DNA from: a virus
Reading direction: 5' to 3' (one strand)
DNA: 41,517 bases
Virus record (IMG/VR): IMGVR_UViG_3300037882_003049
Span: 1 to 41,517 of that record
Part shown: one piece after another, positions 1-6,375 of the stretch
Layout of the letters: every line of letters starts with the position of its first letter
How positions within the stretch are numbered: the first letter of the stretch is position 1
The notes under the pieces: model-generated
The model's database searches: none
Told to the model about the DNA's origin: nothing
What the model saw: only the letters and a program-made list of their open reading frames with translations
Position numbers and translations under genes: made by a program

Positions 1-99
1 GTGTGGATTTTTACCAACTCATTCACCGCTGCCGTGGGAAGGTTATGTTTGGTGACGGTTTCGGTGATAGCCGTGCCCATTTCTTCAGGGATAGTGAAA
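1..99. repeat. Left copy of 99-bp terminal direct repeat
   Basis: These 99 bases are identical to 41419-41517. The scaffold gene reads through the join in frame (323 down to 1, continuing at 41418), so the two ends belong together. The length of 99 fits an assembly k-mer overlap better than a true packaging repeat, so I infer a circularly closed contig of about 41,418 bp. Physical ends cannot be told from this. Confidence 0.95.
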
Positions 100-323
100 C
101 CTTCAGGCAGTTCGAGTGCCTCGAGTGTGAAGGGCGCGTTGGCTTTGTCGGTCAGCGCATCGGCAGGTTTGGGCGCGGCAGGATCAGCTGGTGCTGCTGC
201 TAATACTGCTTTTTCTTCCGCAGGTGCGGGTGCCGATGCCGGCGTTTCAGTCGGCGGTGTCGTCGGAGGCACTTCCGTGGGCACTGTCGTTTTCTGCGTC
301 GTCTGTTGATTGTCCGTTGTCAT
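1..323 (-). CDS. Scaffold-like protein, N-terminal part (gene wraps the window ends)
   Basis: The ATG at 323 follows AAGGAGAACCAAG, a strong ribosome site. The frame runs to position 1 and continues at 41418 down to a TGA at 41052, giving 229 residues. The N-terminal 60 residues are rich in Thr, Pro and Ala (MTTDNQQTTQKTTVPTEVPP), a disordered head typical of scaffold or capsid-assembly proteins. The place, between portal and Bbp19-like genes upstream and the major capsid gene downstream, is that of a scaffold. The first 77 nt overlap the end of the preceding gene (247-609) in another frame. No family motif was recognised; the call rests on position, length, and acidic, helical composition. 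Confidence 0.7.
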   Translation of the reverse strand, partial: MTTDNQQTTQKTTVPTEVPPTTPPTETPASAPAPAEEKAVLAAAPADPAAPKPADALTDKANAPFTLEALELPEGFTIPEEMGTAITETVTKHNLPTAAVNELVKIH

Positions 324-609
324 CTTGGTTCTCCTTCATCATTATGATGTATTCTGGCAAGCATTCGTTCATTAGGATGGCGAAATACTGCAAGCCGATA
401 TTTCGTTCCCCTTCCCTATACGCGGTGATGAACGCATCACGATCGAATGATGTGTGGAACATATGCGTGAGGGTAAGAAAGTTGTGCATAAAGAGGCGGC
501 CATCTTGGTTGCCCATGATGTGTTTGATCGCCATTGTGAGTTTGTCTTGGTATTTTTTCGCGTTTTTGCGTTTACGGGATACTTGTTTTGGGTTGCTGAG
601 GTCTTCCAT
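247..609 (-). CDS. Bbp19-like phage protein, 120 aa
   Basis: This small protein lies directly after the portal gene, and its ATG overlaps the portal stop (TAATG). The central block, around residues 33-75 (GNQDGRLFMHNFLTLTHMF, then DAFITAYREGERNIGLQ), fits the Bbp19-like family: a helix with GxxxGR, an aromatic-rich stretch, then FREGxRNVGL. In BPP-1-type phages that family sits in the head gene cluster; its exact role is not known to me. The N-terminus is basic (KQVSRKRKNAKK). The last 30 residues are acidic and low in complexity, and their DNA also encodes the start of the scaffold gene. Confidence 0.75.
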   Translation of the reverse strand: MEDLSNPKQVSRKRKNAKKYQDKLTMAIKHIMGNQDGRLFMHNFLTLTHMFHTSFDRDAFITAYREGERNIGLQYFAILMNECLPEYIIMMKENQDDNGQSTDDAENDSAHGSASDDTAD

Positions 610-2276
610 TAAAGCCCTGTCATCATTTGGAGTGCGTTTTGCCCACCCCCGACTTGGGTTTCAGACATCGTTTTTGCACCTGCGACGAGTTCGGCAAGCT
701 GCGCTTGTTCTTGTTGTGCGGCGAGTTCTTGTGAACGTTGCTCACGGATTGCGTCGACCTGCGTTTTGGGACGAACCATTGTGGGTGGTGCGTTCATTAG
801 GTTCGTGTAAATGACAAGTGCTTGGTCGGCATCGAGGTTGTCGAGGATGGTTGGGAACTGACCGGCAAGATTGCCGGCAAATGCAAAGGAGCGTTCGATC
901 GAGGTTGTTGCGACAGAACGTTGCGCTTGCGCGAGCATGGAGACGTATTCGATTTCGACCGGCAGTTTGCCGATTTCAGGAGGCGGTTCTGGGAAGATGC
1001 CTTTGCGGTACGCGATGTTGAAAACGCGCTCGATGGTTGGGTCTTGTGCTTCGTTTTGGAACCGCTCAAGGACGGGACCGAGCAGGACAAGCTTTTCTTC
1101 ACGACGAGCGTCGATTTCGGTGGCACTGCGGACAGTGTCGAGTTGGGAGATCATGAGGAAAAGGTCGTTGAAGAATGTGGTTTTGATCCGCATTTGGATT
1201 TCGCGGAGGTCTTCCGTGAGGTGGTTGAGTGGTGGGTTGATTTGGTAAGCGGGGCTGAAGGCAGGTTTGCCGGTGCCCGCAAAGCCAGGTACATACGTGA
1301 CACCACCAGGCAGCATTGTTGCCGGTTGATTGCGCAACGCGATGTCAGCCACCATCGGCGGGTTTGTCATTTTATCGATACCTTGCGCTTTGCGTTTGGT
1401 TTCTTGCTGAAGTTGTTTTACGTCGCCTAGCGCGTCCATGCCTACGGAGTAGCCGTAAGGCTCGTTTGCCACCACGTCCCAACGAGGCGCGATGAACGGG
1501 CATTCCTCGAACCCACCGTATTTGAGGTATTGGTCTTCACTTGCGGTGCTTTCGTAGTAAATTTCGCGGTATTTGAACTTTTTCGGAACAGGGCTTGGCC
1601 CAACGTTCGGCTCGATGATGTGACGAACGATGATTTCGCGGTCTTTCGCTTTTTCCCCCATAGCGATGATTTGCTTCAGGGTGTCGGTGTACTGCCCATC
1701 GGGAAATTGTTTCTGTGCTTGGCTGCCGCTGAGCGTGAATTCGCGTGCAAGGGTGTCGATGTTGCCACGATCGCTTGCGCCGAGGAAGTATTCGTTCTGC
1801 GCAAGGTTGTAGCAGCGCACGACATCTTCAGCGTCTTCATAGATAATCATAGGCGCGGTGCCGAAGATGACGAGGTCGTTGTAGACCGTGGCGATTGCGT
1901 GGTAAAAATTGCTTTCATGGAAAATCGTCATGAGGCGTTGCTCGCAAACGCTGAGCCAACGGTTGACTATGTTTTCTTGGTCACGGTCATAACCAGCGAC
2001 ACGAAGTTTGAACCACGGACGGGACGGGCTTGAGATGCCGGAAAGCATACCTGCGGAAAGTGTCCGCGCAGCGACCACGCCGGTGCTGTCGATGATGTGG
2101 GAGTTTAGTTGTGGAGTATTTTTGGTTTGCTGATTAGGCGACGGAAGCCACCGGTAACGGCGGGGACAGAAATAATCCGCAAGATCACGGCAATGCTCGA
2201 TGTACCCATTACGGTAATTTCGCATCATTTGGATACGGGAATTTACGTCCTGCCGGTAGTCGCCGATTATTCCCAC
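609..2276 (-). CDS. Portal (head-to-tail connector) protein
   Basis: At 555 residues this is the usual length of podovirus connectors of the T7 gp8 type, which form the dodecameric ring at the capsid vertex that DNA is pumped through and to which the tail tube binds. Family features are the N-terminal helix with YIEHCRDLADYFCPRRYRW, then LNSHIIDSTGVVAARTLSAG and the GMLSGISSPSRPWFKL segment near residues 75-95, and the GYSVGMDALGDVKQLQQETK helix in the middle. The C-terminus is Gln-rich. The start is a GTG at 2276, with AGGAG seven bases upstream overlapping the stop of the previous small gene. It is followed without a gap by the Bbp19-like gene. Confidence 0.93.
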   Translation of the reverse strand: MGIIGDYRQDVNSRIQMMRNYRNGYIEHCRDLADYFCPRRYRWLPSPNQQTKNTPQLNSHIIDSTGVVAARTLSAGMLSGISSPSRPWFKLRVAGYDRDQENIVNRWLSVCEQRLMTIFHESNFYHAIATVYNDLVIFGTAPMIIYEDAEDVVRCYNLAQNEYFLGASDRGNIDTLAREFTLSGSQAQKQFPDGQYTDTLKQIIAMGEKAKDREIIVRHIIEPNVGPSPVPKKFKYREIYYESTASEDQYLKYGGFEECPFIAPRWDVVANEPYGYSVGMDALGDVKQLQQETKRKAQGIDKMTNPPMVADIALRNQPATMLPGGVTYVPGFAGTGKPAFSPAYQINPPLNHLTEDLREIQMRIKTTFFNDLFLMISQLDTVRSATEIDARREEKLVLLGPVLERFQNEAQDPTIERVFNIAYRKGIFPEPPPEIGKLPVEIEYVSMLAQAQRSVATTSIERSFAFAGNLAGQFPTILDNLDADQALVIYTNLMNAPPTMVRPKTQVDAIREQRSQELAAQQEQAQLAELVAGAKTMSETQVGGGQNALQMMTGL

Positions 2277-2277
2277 A

Positions 2278-2508
2278 TTAATCTCCTAACAACGATTTTA
2301 AGTTTTTACGGCCCAAGAATGGGGTAGAAGTGTCGCCTTGTGGGCCGGTGATAAGCGTTTCGTTCTGTGCAGCGAGTGCAGCAGCGTTGGTTCGGGCTTC
2401 GCCCCCGCCGACGTAAGGCGATTTTGGGGCGTAGAATGATGGTGGTGGCGCTGCTGATTGTGGTGTTGAACGTTTCGGGCCACTGCCCATGCCGAATAAA
2501 TCTTGCAT
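2278..2508 (-). CDS. Small virion-type protein between TerL and portal, 76 aa
   Basis: The ATG at 2508 overlaps the TerL stop (GTGATG); a GTG one codon upstream is also possible. The protein is Pro/Ala/Gly-rich at the N-terminus (PKRSTPQSAAPPPSF) and ends in ETLITGPQGDTS ... GRKNLKSLLGD. That ending resembles a widespread group of small phage proteins with a TxLTGxxGLG ... KTLLG tail encoded next to portal or terminase genes. The role is unknown; a minor head protein is a guess from place alone. Confidence 0.75.
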   Translation of the reverse strand: MQDLFGMGSGPKRSTPQSAAPPPSFYAPKSPYVGGGEARTNAAALAAQNETLITGPQGDTSTPFLGRKNLKSLLGD

Positions 2509-4016
2509 CACATAACCTTTGCTAATGCTAATGGGTCGTAATCAGATGTAATGTTACTTTGCGTGCGACCTTCCCATAAATTTGATACCACAGGGTACGC
2601 AAAAGTCAATGCCAAAGCGTCGGCGATGTCGGGACTACCTTCCGACGAACGCGCTTTGATGTCGGCCTTGCTTTCAAGTTGGATACCGCCTTGTTTGTTG
2701 AAGTCATAATTGACGTTGATAAATTGTTGGAGCCACTCTTGGTTGTTCGGGATCGAGCCACGGCGCAACCATTCGAGCATCGCTCCCCACATTTCTGCCC
2801 GCTTGTTTGCGTATTTTACGCCGGCGGTTTCGTAGGCGGGACTGGAATTATCGCTTTTGCGCGCAAAGTTGATGTCGTGGACGGGCACGCCGAGGCGACG
2901 AAGGTTGTCGACAACGCCACCACCAACGCCTGTACCGTCGACAAAAACCGCTGATGCTTGAAGCGCGTTGTAGTTGTTTGCGACGTGCTCAGCGAGCGTG
3001 ACAGTGTCAATCCCACGGAAGATTAACGGAGGACGGGTTCGTGCGTCACGACCTTGCCGGAAGAAGATGACCGAATTGTCGTCGCCGAAGCGGGCAACGT
3101 CTACGCCTATGATGAGCGGATCGGTGTTGTAGAGTTCGGAAAGGGGACGGTTCATCGCGCCGACCACAGCATCGTTTGGAATAAATTGCATCGATGCGCT
3201 GCGTGGTGGCAAGCCGCGAACACGGGTACGGACGAAGTCGCTGTCCTCGCCGTAGTCTTCGACCCATTTGGCAATTTGCTTTTTATTACTGATTTTGACG
3301 GTGCGGCTGTCGATTGACCACGTTTTCCAGCGGTTTGAGAAACGGCCGAAGCATTCAGTGAAGCGGCCTGTGTTGCGCGTCATGTTGCCAAAAGCGCACC
3401 AGATGATTTCAGTGTCAGCGTCGGTAAGCGCACCTTCGGAAGTTTCCCATATAATGTCGGCGATGCTGGAGGCTTCGTCGAAGATAAGGACGATGCGCTT
3501 GCCTTTGTTGTGGAGACCGGCAAACGCTTCGGGATTTTCCTCGCTCCAAGGGATGAAATCCGCACGCCAAGTCATCGCGTGCTTTTCGTCGCGGCTGAAG
3601 CAAGCGGTGGCGGTGAGTTTGAACATGAAGTTGCCGATAAAGAGCCGGTACCATTTGGCGAACTCAGCACGGGTTTTGGTCTGAAGCTGGCCTTCGGTGT
3701 TGGCGGTGATGACGATTTTGGTATCTTCGTATGTGGCTAAGGCCCACATGATGATCCACGAAACGAGCGCGGATTTGCCCACACCATGCCCAGAAGCTGC
3801 GGCGATGAGGATTGCTTCATTCGGCGAGAGCAAGCCTTTGCCTAGGGCTTCGAGAATTTCCACTTGCCACTGGTCGGGGCCTTTTTCGTTGGCGAGTTCG
3901 CCGGCCGGCTCCGACCAAGGGAAGGAATAAAGGACAAAGCCCAAGGGGTTTTTGGCGAACCCCGCAAGGTCGATGATGATGCTTTCTTCAAGCGTCAGTT
4001 GTTTTTGGTGTAACAT
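2508..4016 (-). CDS. terL: Terminase large subunit
   Basis: This is the DNA-packaging motor: an ATPase that translocates DNA into the prohead and a nuclease that cuts it. At 502 residues it has the family length. Walker A is SGHGVGKS (about 75-82), Walker B is VLIFDEAS (about 176-183), and the C-terminal RNase H-like nuclease shows GVDVARFGDD (Asp306), VFVDGTGVGGG (Asp360) and SPDIADALAL (Asp463 and Asp467). The ATG lies inside the end of terS, so the two subunits are translationally coupled. Because the packaging type cannot be read from these motifs alone, cos, pac or terminal-repeat packaging remains open. Confidence 0.96.
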   Translation of the reverse strand: MLHQKQLTLEESIIIDLAGFAKNPLGFVLYSFPWSEPAGELANEKGPDQWQVEILEALGKGLLSPNEAILIAAASGHGVGKSALVSWIIMWALATYEDTKIVITANTEGQLQTKTRAEFAKWYRLFIGNFMFKLTATACFSRDEKHAMTWRADFIPWSEENPEAFAGLHNKGKRIVLIFDEASSIADIIWETSEGALTDADTEIIWCAFGNMTRNTGRFTECFGRFSNRWKTWSIDSRTVKISNKKQIAKWVEDYGEDSDFVRTRVRGLPPRSASMQFIPNDAVVGAMNRPLSELYNTDPLIIGVDVARFGDDNSVIFFRQGRDARTRPPLIFRGIDTVTLAEHVANNYNALQASAVFVDGTGVGGGVVDNLRRLGVPVHDINFARKSDNSSPAYETAGVKYANKRAEMWGAMLEWLRRGSIPNNQEWLQQFINVNYDFNKQGGIQLESKADIKARSSEGSPDIADALALTFAYPVVSNLWEGRTQSNITSDYDPLALAKVM

Positions 4017-4509
4017 CGATTATTTCTGCGGCGCGGTTGCGTGCTTCGGCAAGACGGTCGGCCATTCCGACGTGGATATTTAGGTTCGTCGTGGTTGATT
4101 TGGGGCCGTAGCCGGTGCGGTCGGCAAGACGGGAGAATGTTTCGAGGAGGAATGGTGTTGGTAGGTCTTCGTCATCGAGGCGTTCGTGGATTTCGTCGAG
4201 CACGTCCATTGCCACCACGCTCATTTTTTCGTGAAGGTCTCGGTGGATTTCCTGCACTTCGTTTTTGTACGATGCGACAAGTTCTTGGAAGGTTGGGTCG
4301 GACTGAAGGATGCTGATGCGGGAGTTGCTGTAGCCCGTCTGCGCCGCGACTTGGCCAGGGCGCTGGCCTTCGGCGAGAAGTCGTGCGACTTGATGGTGGC
4401 TGTGACGGATTTTGTTGATTGTAGGTGGCAAAACGGCTTTGGGCTTGTCTGATGCGGCAACATCGTGCGGGGTCAGTTCACGTAAAATGTCGATTTGAAG
4501 GTCGGTCAT
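3988..4509 (-). CDS. terS: Terminase small subunit-like DNA-binding protein
   Basis: This 173-residue protein is encoded just upstream of, and overlapping, terL. It has a helix-turn-helix segment around residues 38-68 (QVARLLAEGQRPGQVAAQTG, then YSNSRISILQSDPTF), followed by a long helical oligomerisation stretch and an acidic DDEDLPTPF link. That order is usual for TerS, which recognises phage DNA and hands it to TerL. The start is ATG 4509; no good Shine-Dalgarno is seen just upstream (CTTTTTCCC), which is unusual beside the strong sites elsewhere in this arm. A minus-strand promoter candidate and a hairpin lie in the 158 bases upstream. Confidence 0.85.
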   Translation of the reverse strand: MTDLQIDILRELTPHDVAASDKPKAVLPPTINKIRHSHHQVARLLAEGQRPGQVAAQTGYSNSRISILQSDPTFQELVASYKNEVQEIHRDLHEKMSVVAMDVLDEIHERLDDEDLPTPFLLETFSRLADRTGYGPKSTTTNLNIHVGMADRLAEARNRAAEIIDVTPKTTDA

Positions 4510-4544
4510 GGGAAAAAGGTATCAGATAAAGTTGGGATTGGCAA

Positions 4545-4585
4545 GAAAAGGAAAAATGGTAGCTGATGAGGGAGGTCGGCTACCA
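4545..4585 (-). terminator. Candidate intrinsic terminator or attenuator upstream of terS
   Basis: On the minus strand TGGTAGC (4585-4579) pairs with GCTACCA (4563-4557) across a 15-nt loop. TTTTT, CC and TTTT follow. A seven-pair stem with a U-rich tail is terminator-like, though the loop is large. It lies between the small gene at 4668-4907 and terS, so it would set late transcription or act as an attenuator. Confidence 0.4.
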
Positions 4586-4642
4586 AGTTTGTCATTCCAC
4601 AGGTAGGAAGAATAAGAAGCCCATGCCAAAGCTTCGACGGAT

Positions 4643-4671
4643 AGGATGTGGGGATTTTTCGGTTTTGTCAA
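4643..4671 (-). promoter_or_regulatory. Candidate minus-strand promoter ahead of terS
   Basis: On the minus strand a perfect TTGACA (4671-4666) is followed after 17 bases by CATCCT (4648-4643), which matches the sigma-70 -10 consensus at three of six positions. The plus-strand early promoters have similarly weak TATCCA and TAACCA boxes at the same spacing. It would drive the terS-to-lysis operon. The -35 overlaps the stop of the upstream small gene. Confidence 0.4.
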
Positions 4672-4907
4672 GATAGCTCTTTGATGGCGCGGGCGAGACG
4701 ACCGATAATGATGTCTTTGTCGGAAAGGCCGGAGCGGACTTCGAGTTGGCCGTCTTCGTTTCGGCCGATGATAATCACGTCGGTGATGTTTGAACGCAGG
4801 GCGTTGCCGAGAACTTGCTTGTCGGGGACAGGTTCGTACACGTCAGCCCGGTAGACTCCCGGAAGGATGATGATTTCGGCAGAGGGTTTGCGAGGTCGGC
4901 GTGCCAT
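4668..4907 (-). CDS. Small conserved-type phage protein, 79 aa
   Basis: I chose the ATG at 4907 (MARRPRKPSAEIIILPG) rather than a TTG at 4973, whose extra 22 residues are low-complexity and read from GC-rich leader. The protein has a basic start and then short beta strands (ITDVIIIGRNEDGQLEVRSG) followed by a C-terminal helix (IIIGRLARAIKEL). This pattern resembles small phage proteins that end in a strand-strand-helix with a VVIxxxxDGxL motif, whose function is unknown. It is the first gene of the minus arm. Confidence 0.65.
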   Translation of the reverse strand: MARRPRKPSAEIIILPGVYRADVYEPVPDKQVLGNALRSNITDVIIIGRNEDGQLEVRSGLSDKDIIIGRLARAIKELS

Positions 4908-5027
4908 CGCGGGAAGCGTAGCCCAAAAGCGGCCGGCGGGCAAGGGGGGCGGGGCGAGCGAGGCTCCGCTCAAATGGGTATGTATGGTAAAAAATCATAA
5001 AATTTTCCGGATGTATAGGAAGGTGTG

Positions 5028-5067
5028 GGGGTACCCCGCCTTCGGCGAAGTGGGGGTACTTCGTACC
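5028..5067. repeat. Cluster of overlapping hairpins
   Basis: GGGGTACCCC (5028-5037) is a perfect palindrome. CGCC-TTC-GGCG (5037-5047) and GGTAC-TTC-GTACC (5055-5067) are tight hairpins, and GTACCCC (5031-5037) can instead pair with GGGGTAC (5053-5059). These pairings exclude one another, as in attenuators or protein-binding leaders. On the minus strand this would lie in the leader of the late operon. Confidence 0.5.
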
Positions 5068-5088
5068 ACTTTATGTTTGGGTAAGGAA

Positions 5089-5106
5089 TTTCCCCTAATA
5101 GGGAAA
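5089..5106. repeat. Small inverted repeat
   Basis: TTTCCC and GGGAAA flank a six-base CTAATA loop. This is a possible operator or short hairpin; there is no independent support. Confidence 0.3.
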
Positions 5107-5173
5107 ATACTTATGCGCTCTGACACATGGGGAATTTTGTTGCAGTGCAGCATATACCCCCTAGTGGGTGGTG

Positions 5174-5186
5174 CAACCTAAGGTTG
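5174..5186. promoter_or_regulatory. Operator-like site, copy 1 (CAACCTAAGGTTG)
   Basis: Inverted hexamers CAACCT and AGGTTG are separated by one base. The identical 13-mer recurs at 5494-5506, 320 bp away, and a degenerate copy (AAACCTAACGTTG) lies near 5234. Two exact copies of a dyad in the divergent region suggest binding of a dimeric regulator. Confidence 0.5.
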
Positions 5187-5370
5187 TAGGGTGGGGTTGG
5201 TATGGTTGTGCTAGGTTGTGGGTCACGCCAAGCAAACCTAACGTTGACGTAAACGTAACCCCCTTACCATGCAGAAGGTAGTCACCACTGACCCCTGCAT
5301 AGCCCCGCCCTGCCCTAGCGGACGCTTATCAGTGGTAAACACAAGCCGCCCTTGCCGACCCTACCAAAGC

Positions 5371-5458
5371 GCCCATGATTTTGCCCAGCAAGCCCCGCTA
5401 GCCCACCGTTGCCCAATATCGCCCGTATTGCCCCCCACTTTTGCCCCGCTTTTGCCCC
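5371..5458. repeat. Phased GCCC iteron-like array (left half of dyad)
   Basis: GCCC begins at 5371, 5383, 5392, 5401, 5411, 5421, 5430, 5443 and 5454, close to one per helical turn. The three tracts nearest the centre (CCCC at 5455-5458, 5444-5447 and 5433-5436) are spaced by 11 bp. They mirror the GGGG tracts at 5607, 5618 and 5629 about a centre at 5532.5. The complementary strand could form a G-quadruplex with G3 to G4 tracts. Confidence 0.6.
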
Positions 5459-5473
5459 AATTTGCCAGTTTGA
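5455..5473. repeat. Left arm of perfect 19-bp inverted repeat
   Basis: CCCCAATTTGCCAGTTTGA is the exact reverse complement of 5592-5610. The 118-bp space between the arms is AT-rich and holds the T18 run, so the structure could extrude as a cruciform or serve as a symmetric protein-binding platform at an origin. Confidence 0.85.
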
Positions 5474-5493
5474 GAAAGAGGCGGTTAGTGATA

Positions 5494-5506
5494 CAACCTA
5501 AGGTTG
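5494..5506. promoter_or_regulatory. Operator-like site, copy 2 (CAACCTAAGGTTG)
   Basis: Identical to 5174-5186. This copy lies inside the 19-bp inverted-repeat spacer, just left of the T18 run. Confidence 0.5.
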
Positions 5507-5518
5507 AAATATAGAGAG

Positions 5519-5536
5519 TTTTTTTTTTTTTTTTTT
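5519..5536. repeat. Homopolymer T18 run
   Basis: Eighteen consecutive T on the plus strand at the centre of symmetry (5532.5) of the mirrored G/C tracts. This could act as an easily melted or rigid element. The exact length may be uncertain because homopolymers are error-prone. Confidence 0.7.
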
Positions 5537-5591
5537 ACATTAATAAAAAAGAACCATACCCATATTAAAAGCAACACACATGCCCACCTTG

Positions 5592-5610
5592 TCAAACTGG
5601 CAAATTGGGG
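5592..5610. repeat. Right arm of perfect 19-bp inverted repeat
   Basis: TCAAACTGGCAAATTGGGG pairs base for base with 5455-5473. Its last four G also form the first tract of the G-quadruplex motif. Confidence 0.85.
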
Positions 5611-5643
5611 AGCTATTGGGGCGCGATTGGGGGTATATCGGGG
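5607..5643 (+). other. Canonical G-quadruplex motif
   Basis: Four G tracts, 5607-5610, 5618-5621, 5629-5633 and 5640-5643, are separated by loops of 7, 7 and 6 bases, meeting the usual G4 rule with four-tier tracts. The 11-bp phasing also fits a protein-binding iteron array. It lies just upstream of the DnaA box and first early promoter. Confidence 0.6.
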
Positions 5644-5659
5644 CGAACTTCAGGCGAAC

Positions 5660-5668
5660 TTATCCACA
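5660..5668 (+). promoter_or_regulatory. Consensus DnaA box
   Basis: TTATCCACA matches the E. coli strong DnaA box exactly. It is followed at once by an AT-rich stretch that could be unwound. Two more copies occur inside coding sequence (15298 and 16962), so a single box is suggestive only in this context. Confidence 0.5.
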
Positions 5669-5707
5669 TATTTAATATATAAAAATATTAAAAATAATTA
5701 AAATAGG
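5669..5707. other. AT-rich stretch, candidate DNA unwinding element
   Basis: About 39 bases made almost only of A and T, with ATATTAAA-like motifs, lie between the DnaA box and the early promoter. With the box and the phased repeats this has the plan of a theta-type origin. Confidence 0.45.
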
Positions 5708-5738
5708 TATTGACAACCCCCACCAAGGGTGCTAAGGT
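5708..5738 (+). promoter_or_regulatory. Candidate early promoter P1
   Basis: A perfect TTGACA -35 (5710-5715), a 17-base spacer and a poor TAAGGT -10 (5733-5738); TTTATAC at 5738-5744 is a better -10 but too far. The GTATTGACA core is shared with P2 and P3. It reads into the first early gene at 5785. Confidence 0.5.
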
Positions 5739-5784
5739 TTATACATGCTTCACGGTGTGGGGCAATGTCAAAAGGGGAAAAACA

Positions 5785-5991
5785 ATGACGCAGCTTTTTA
5801 ATAACCAGCAAGCGCCTCTTTCAAGCGCCTATGATGTGCCTCAAGTTATGATTGATATTTGGCTTGACTATCGTAACAACTATTTAACCGTTAGCGGCTA
5901 TGCCGAACGCAACGCGCTAACAATGCCACAAGCGGCGCGAGTGCTTGGCCTTGCACAAGCGATATTCAACTCAACACACCCAGAGGCTTGA
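5785..5991 (+). CDS. Small early protein, 68 aa
   Basis: The ATG at 5785 follows AGGGGAAAAACA, a clear ribosome site, so the upstream TTG at 5710 is not used. The core IDIWLDYRNNYLTVSGYAER then ALTMPQAARVLGLAQ resembles a common small phage family (D-[WYF]-RNN-[FY]-LTV-x-x-[FY]-AE followed by a second helix) that looks like a tiny helix-turn-helix. It is first in the early operon. Function unknown; DNA or protein binding is a guess. Confidence 0.75.
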   Translation: MTQLFNNQQAPLSSAYDVPQVMIDIWLDYRNNYLTVSGYAERNALTMPQAARVLGLAQAIFNSTHPEA

Positions 5992-5995
5992 AGCC

Positions 5996-6082
5996 ATGAC
6001 ACTCAACGGAATCTTAATCTTAGCGTCGCTATTCATTGGCGCGTGCGTAGCCTCAATACCGTCACACCTATTCGTAAATTAA
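5996..6082 (+). CDS. Tiny membrane peptide, 28 aa
   Basis: The frame ATG 5996 to TAA 6082 encodes a peptide that is nearly all one hydrophobic segment (NGILILASLFIGACVASI) with a short polar end. It lies between two early genes with close spacing and has only a weak GAAG ribosome site. It could be a real small membrane protein or a chance frame. Confidence 0.4.
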   Translation: MTLNGILILASLFIGACVASIPSHLFVN

Positions 6083-6095
6083 AGGAAAACCGAAA

Positions 6096-6371
6096 ATGCC
6101 AAACAATGAAACACTAAGCGAACTGCAATCATATGCTGGAGCCTTGGAAGTGTATTTTTCACACCAAGTAGAAAATTGCGATGACGCAGACCAACTAGAA
6201 CAACTAGCGTATGATGAAGGTAAAGTAGAGGCAATCGCTCGCTTGCTCTCACACGAAAACGCCAATCAACTAAGCGCAGCTTTACTACTACATATCAAAA
6301 GCGAACTTGAAACTTCACACGAAGTGACAGGATTAACTTTTGTCCAATTAAACGAATATGAGGGAGACTAA
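6096..6371 (+). CDS. Hypothetical early protein, 91 aa
   Basis: The ATG follows AAAGGAAAACCGAAA. The protein is acidic and mostly helical (LSELQSYAGALEVYF, then DADQLEQLAYDEGKVEAIAR), with no motif I recognise. It ends four bases before the next gene's start, inside one early transcript. Confidence 0.7.
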   Translation: MPNNETLSELQSYAGALEVYFSHQVENCDDADQLEQLAYDEGKVEAIARLLSHENANQLSAALLLHIKSELETSHEVTGLTFVQLNEYEGD

Positions 6372-6375
6372 GCCA

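Larger units (their letters stand above)
4908..5784. other. Divergent non-coding control and origin region
   Basis: About 880 bases lie between the first minus-arm gene and the first plus-arm gene with no convincing coding sequence; frames here are short, low-complexity (poly-Phe, Pro/Cys-rich) or lack ribosome sites. Left to right it holds hairpins at 5028-5067 and 5089-5106, an AGGTTG-rich stretch (5174-5220) with one full CAACCTAAGGTTG site, GCCC repeats every 9-13 bp (5371-5457), a second operator-like site (5494), a T18 run (5519-5536), the right arm of a 19-bp inverted repeat, phased G tracts, a DnaA box, AT-rich DNA and an early promoter. I infer both the early transcription switch and the replication origin here. 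Confidence 0.7.

Noticed and set aside
191-814. 207-aa plus-strand frame over scaffold, Bbp19-like and portal ends
   Set aside because: Three credible minus-strand genes lie there; the plus frame has no family likeness.
4908-4973. TTG start giving a 101-aa first minus-arm protein
   Set aside because: The extra 22 residues come from GC-rich leader and read SGASLAPPPLPAGRF; ATG 4907 opens the folded part.
4867-5181. 104-aa plus-strand frame overlapping the first minus-arm gene
   Set aside because: It is antisense to the small minus-strand gene and then reads through the hairpins; it lacks a ribosome site and any recognisable fold.
5371-5458. CRISPR-like array
   Set aside because: Units are only 4-5 bp with 9-13 bp spacing and no unique 30-bp spacers; they are iteron or phased tracts.
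5269-5701. Two open frames (81 and 65 aa) in the divergent region
   Set aside because: One is Pro/Cys-rich because it reads the GCCC repeats; the other begins with a poly-Phe run from T18. Neither has a ribosome site or protein-like composition.
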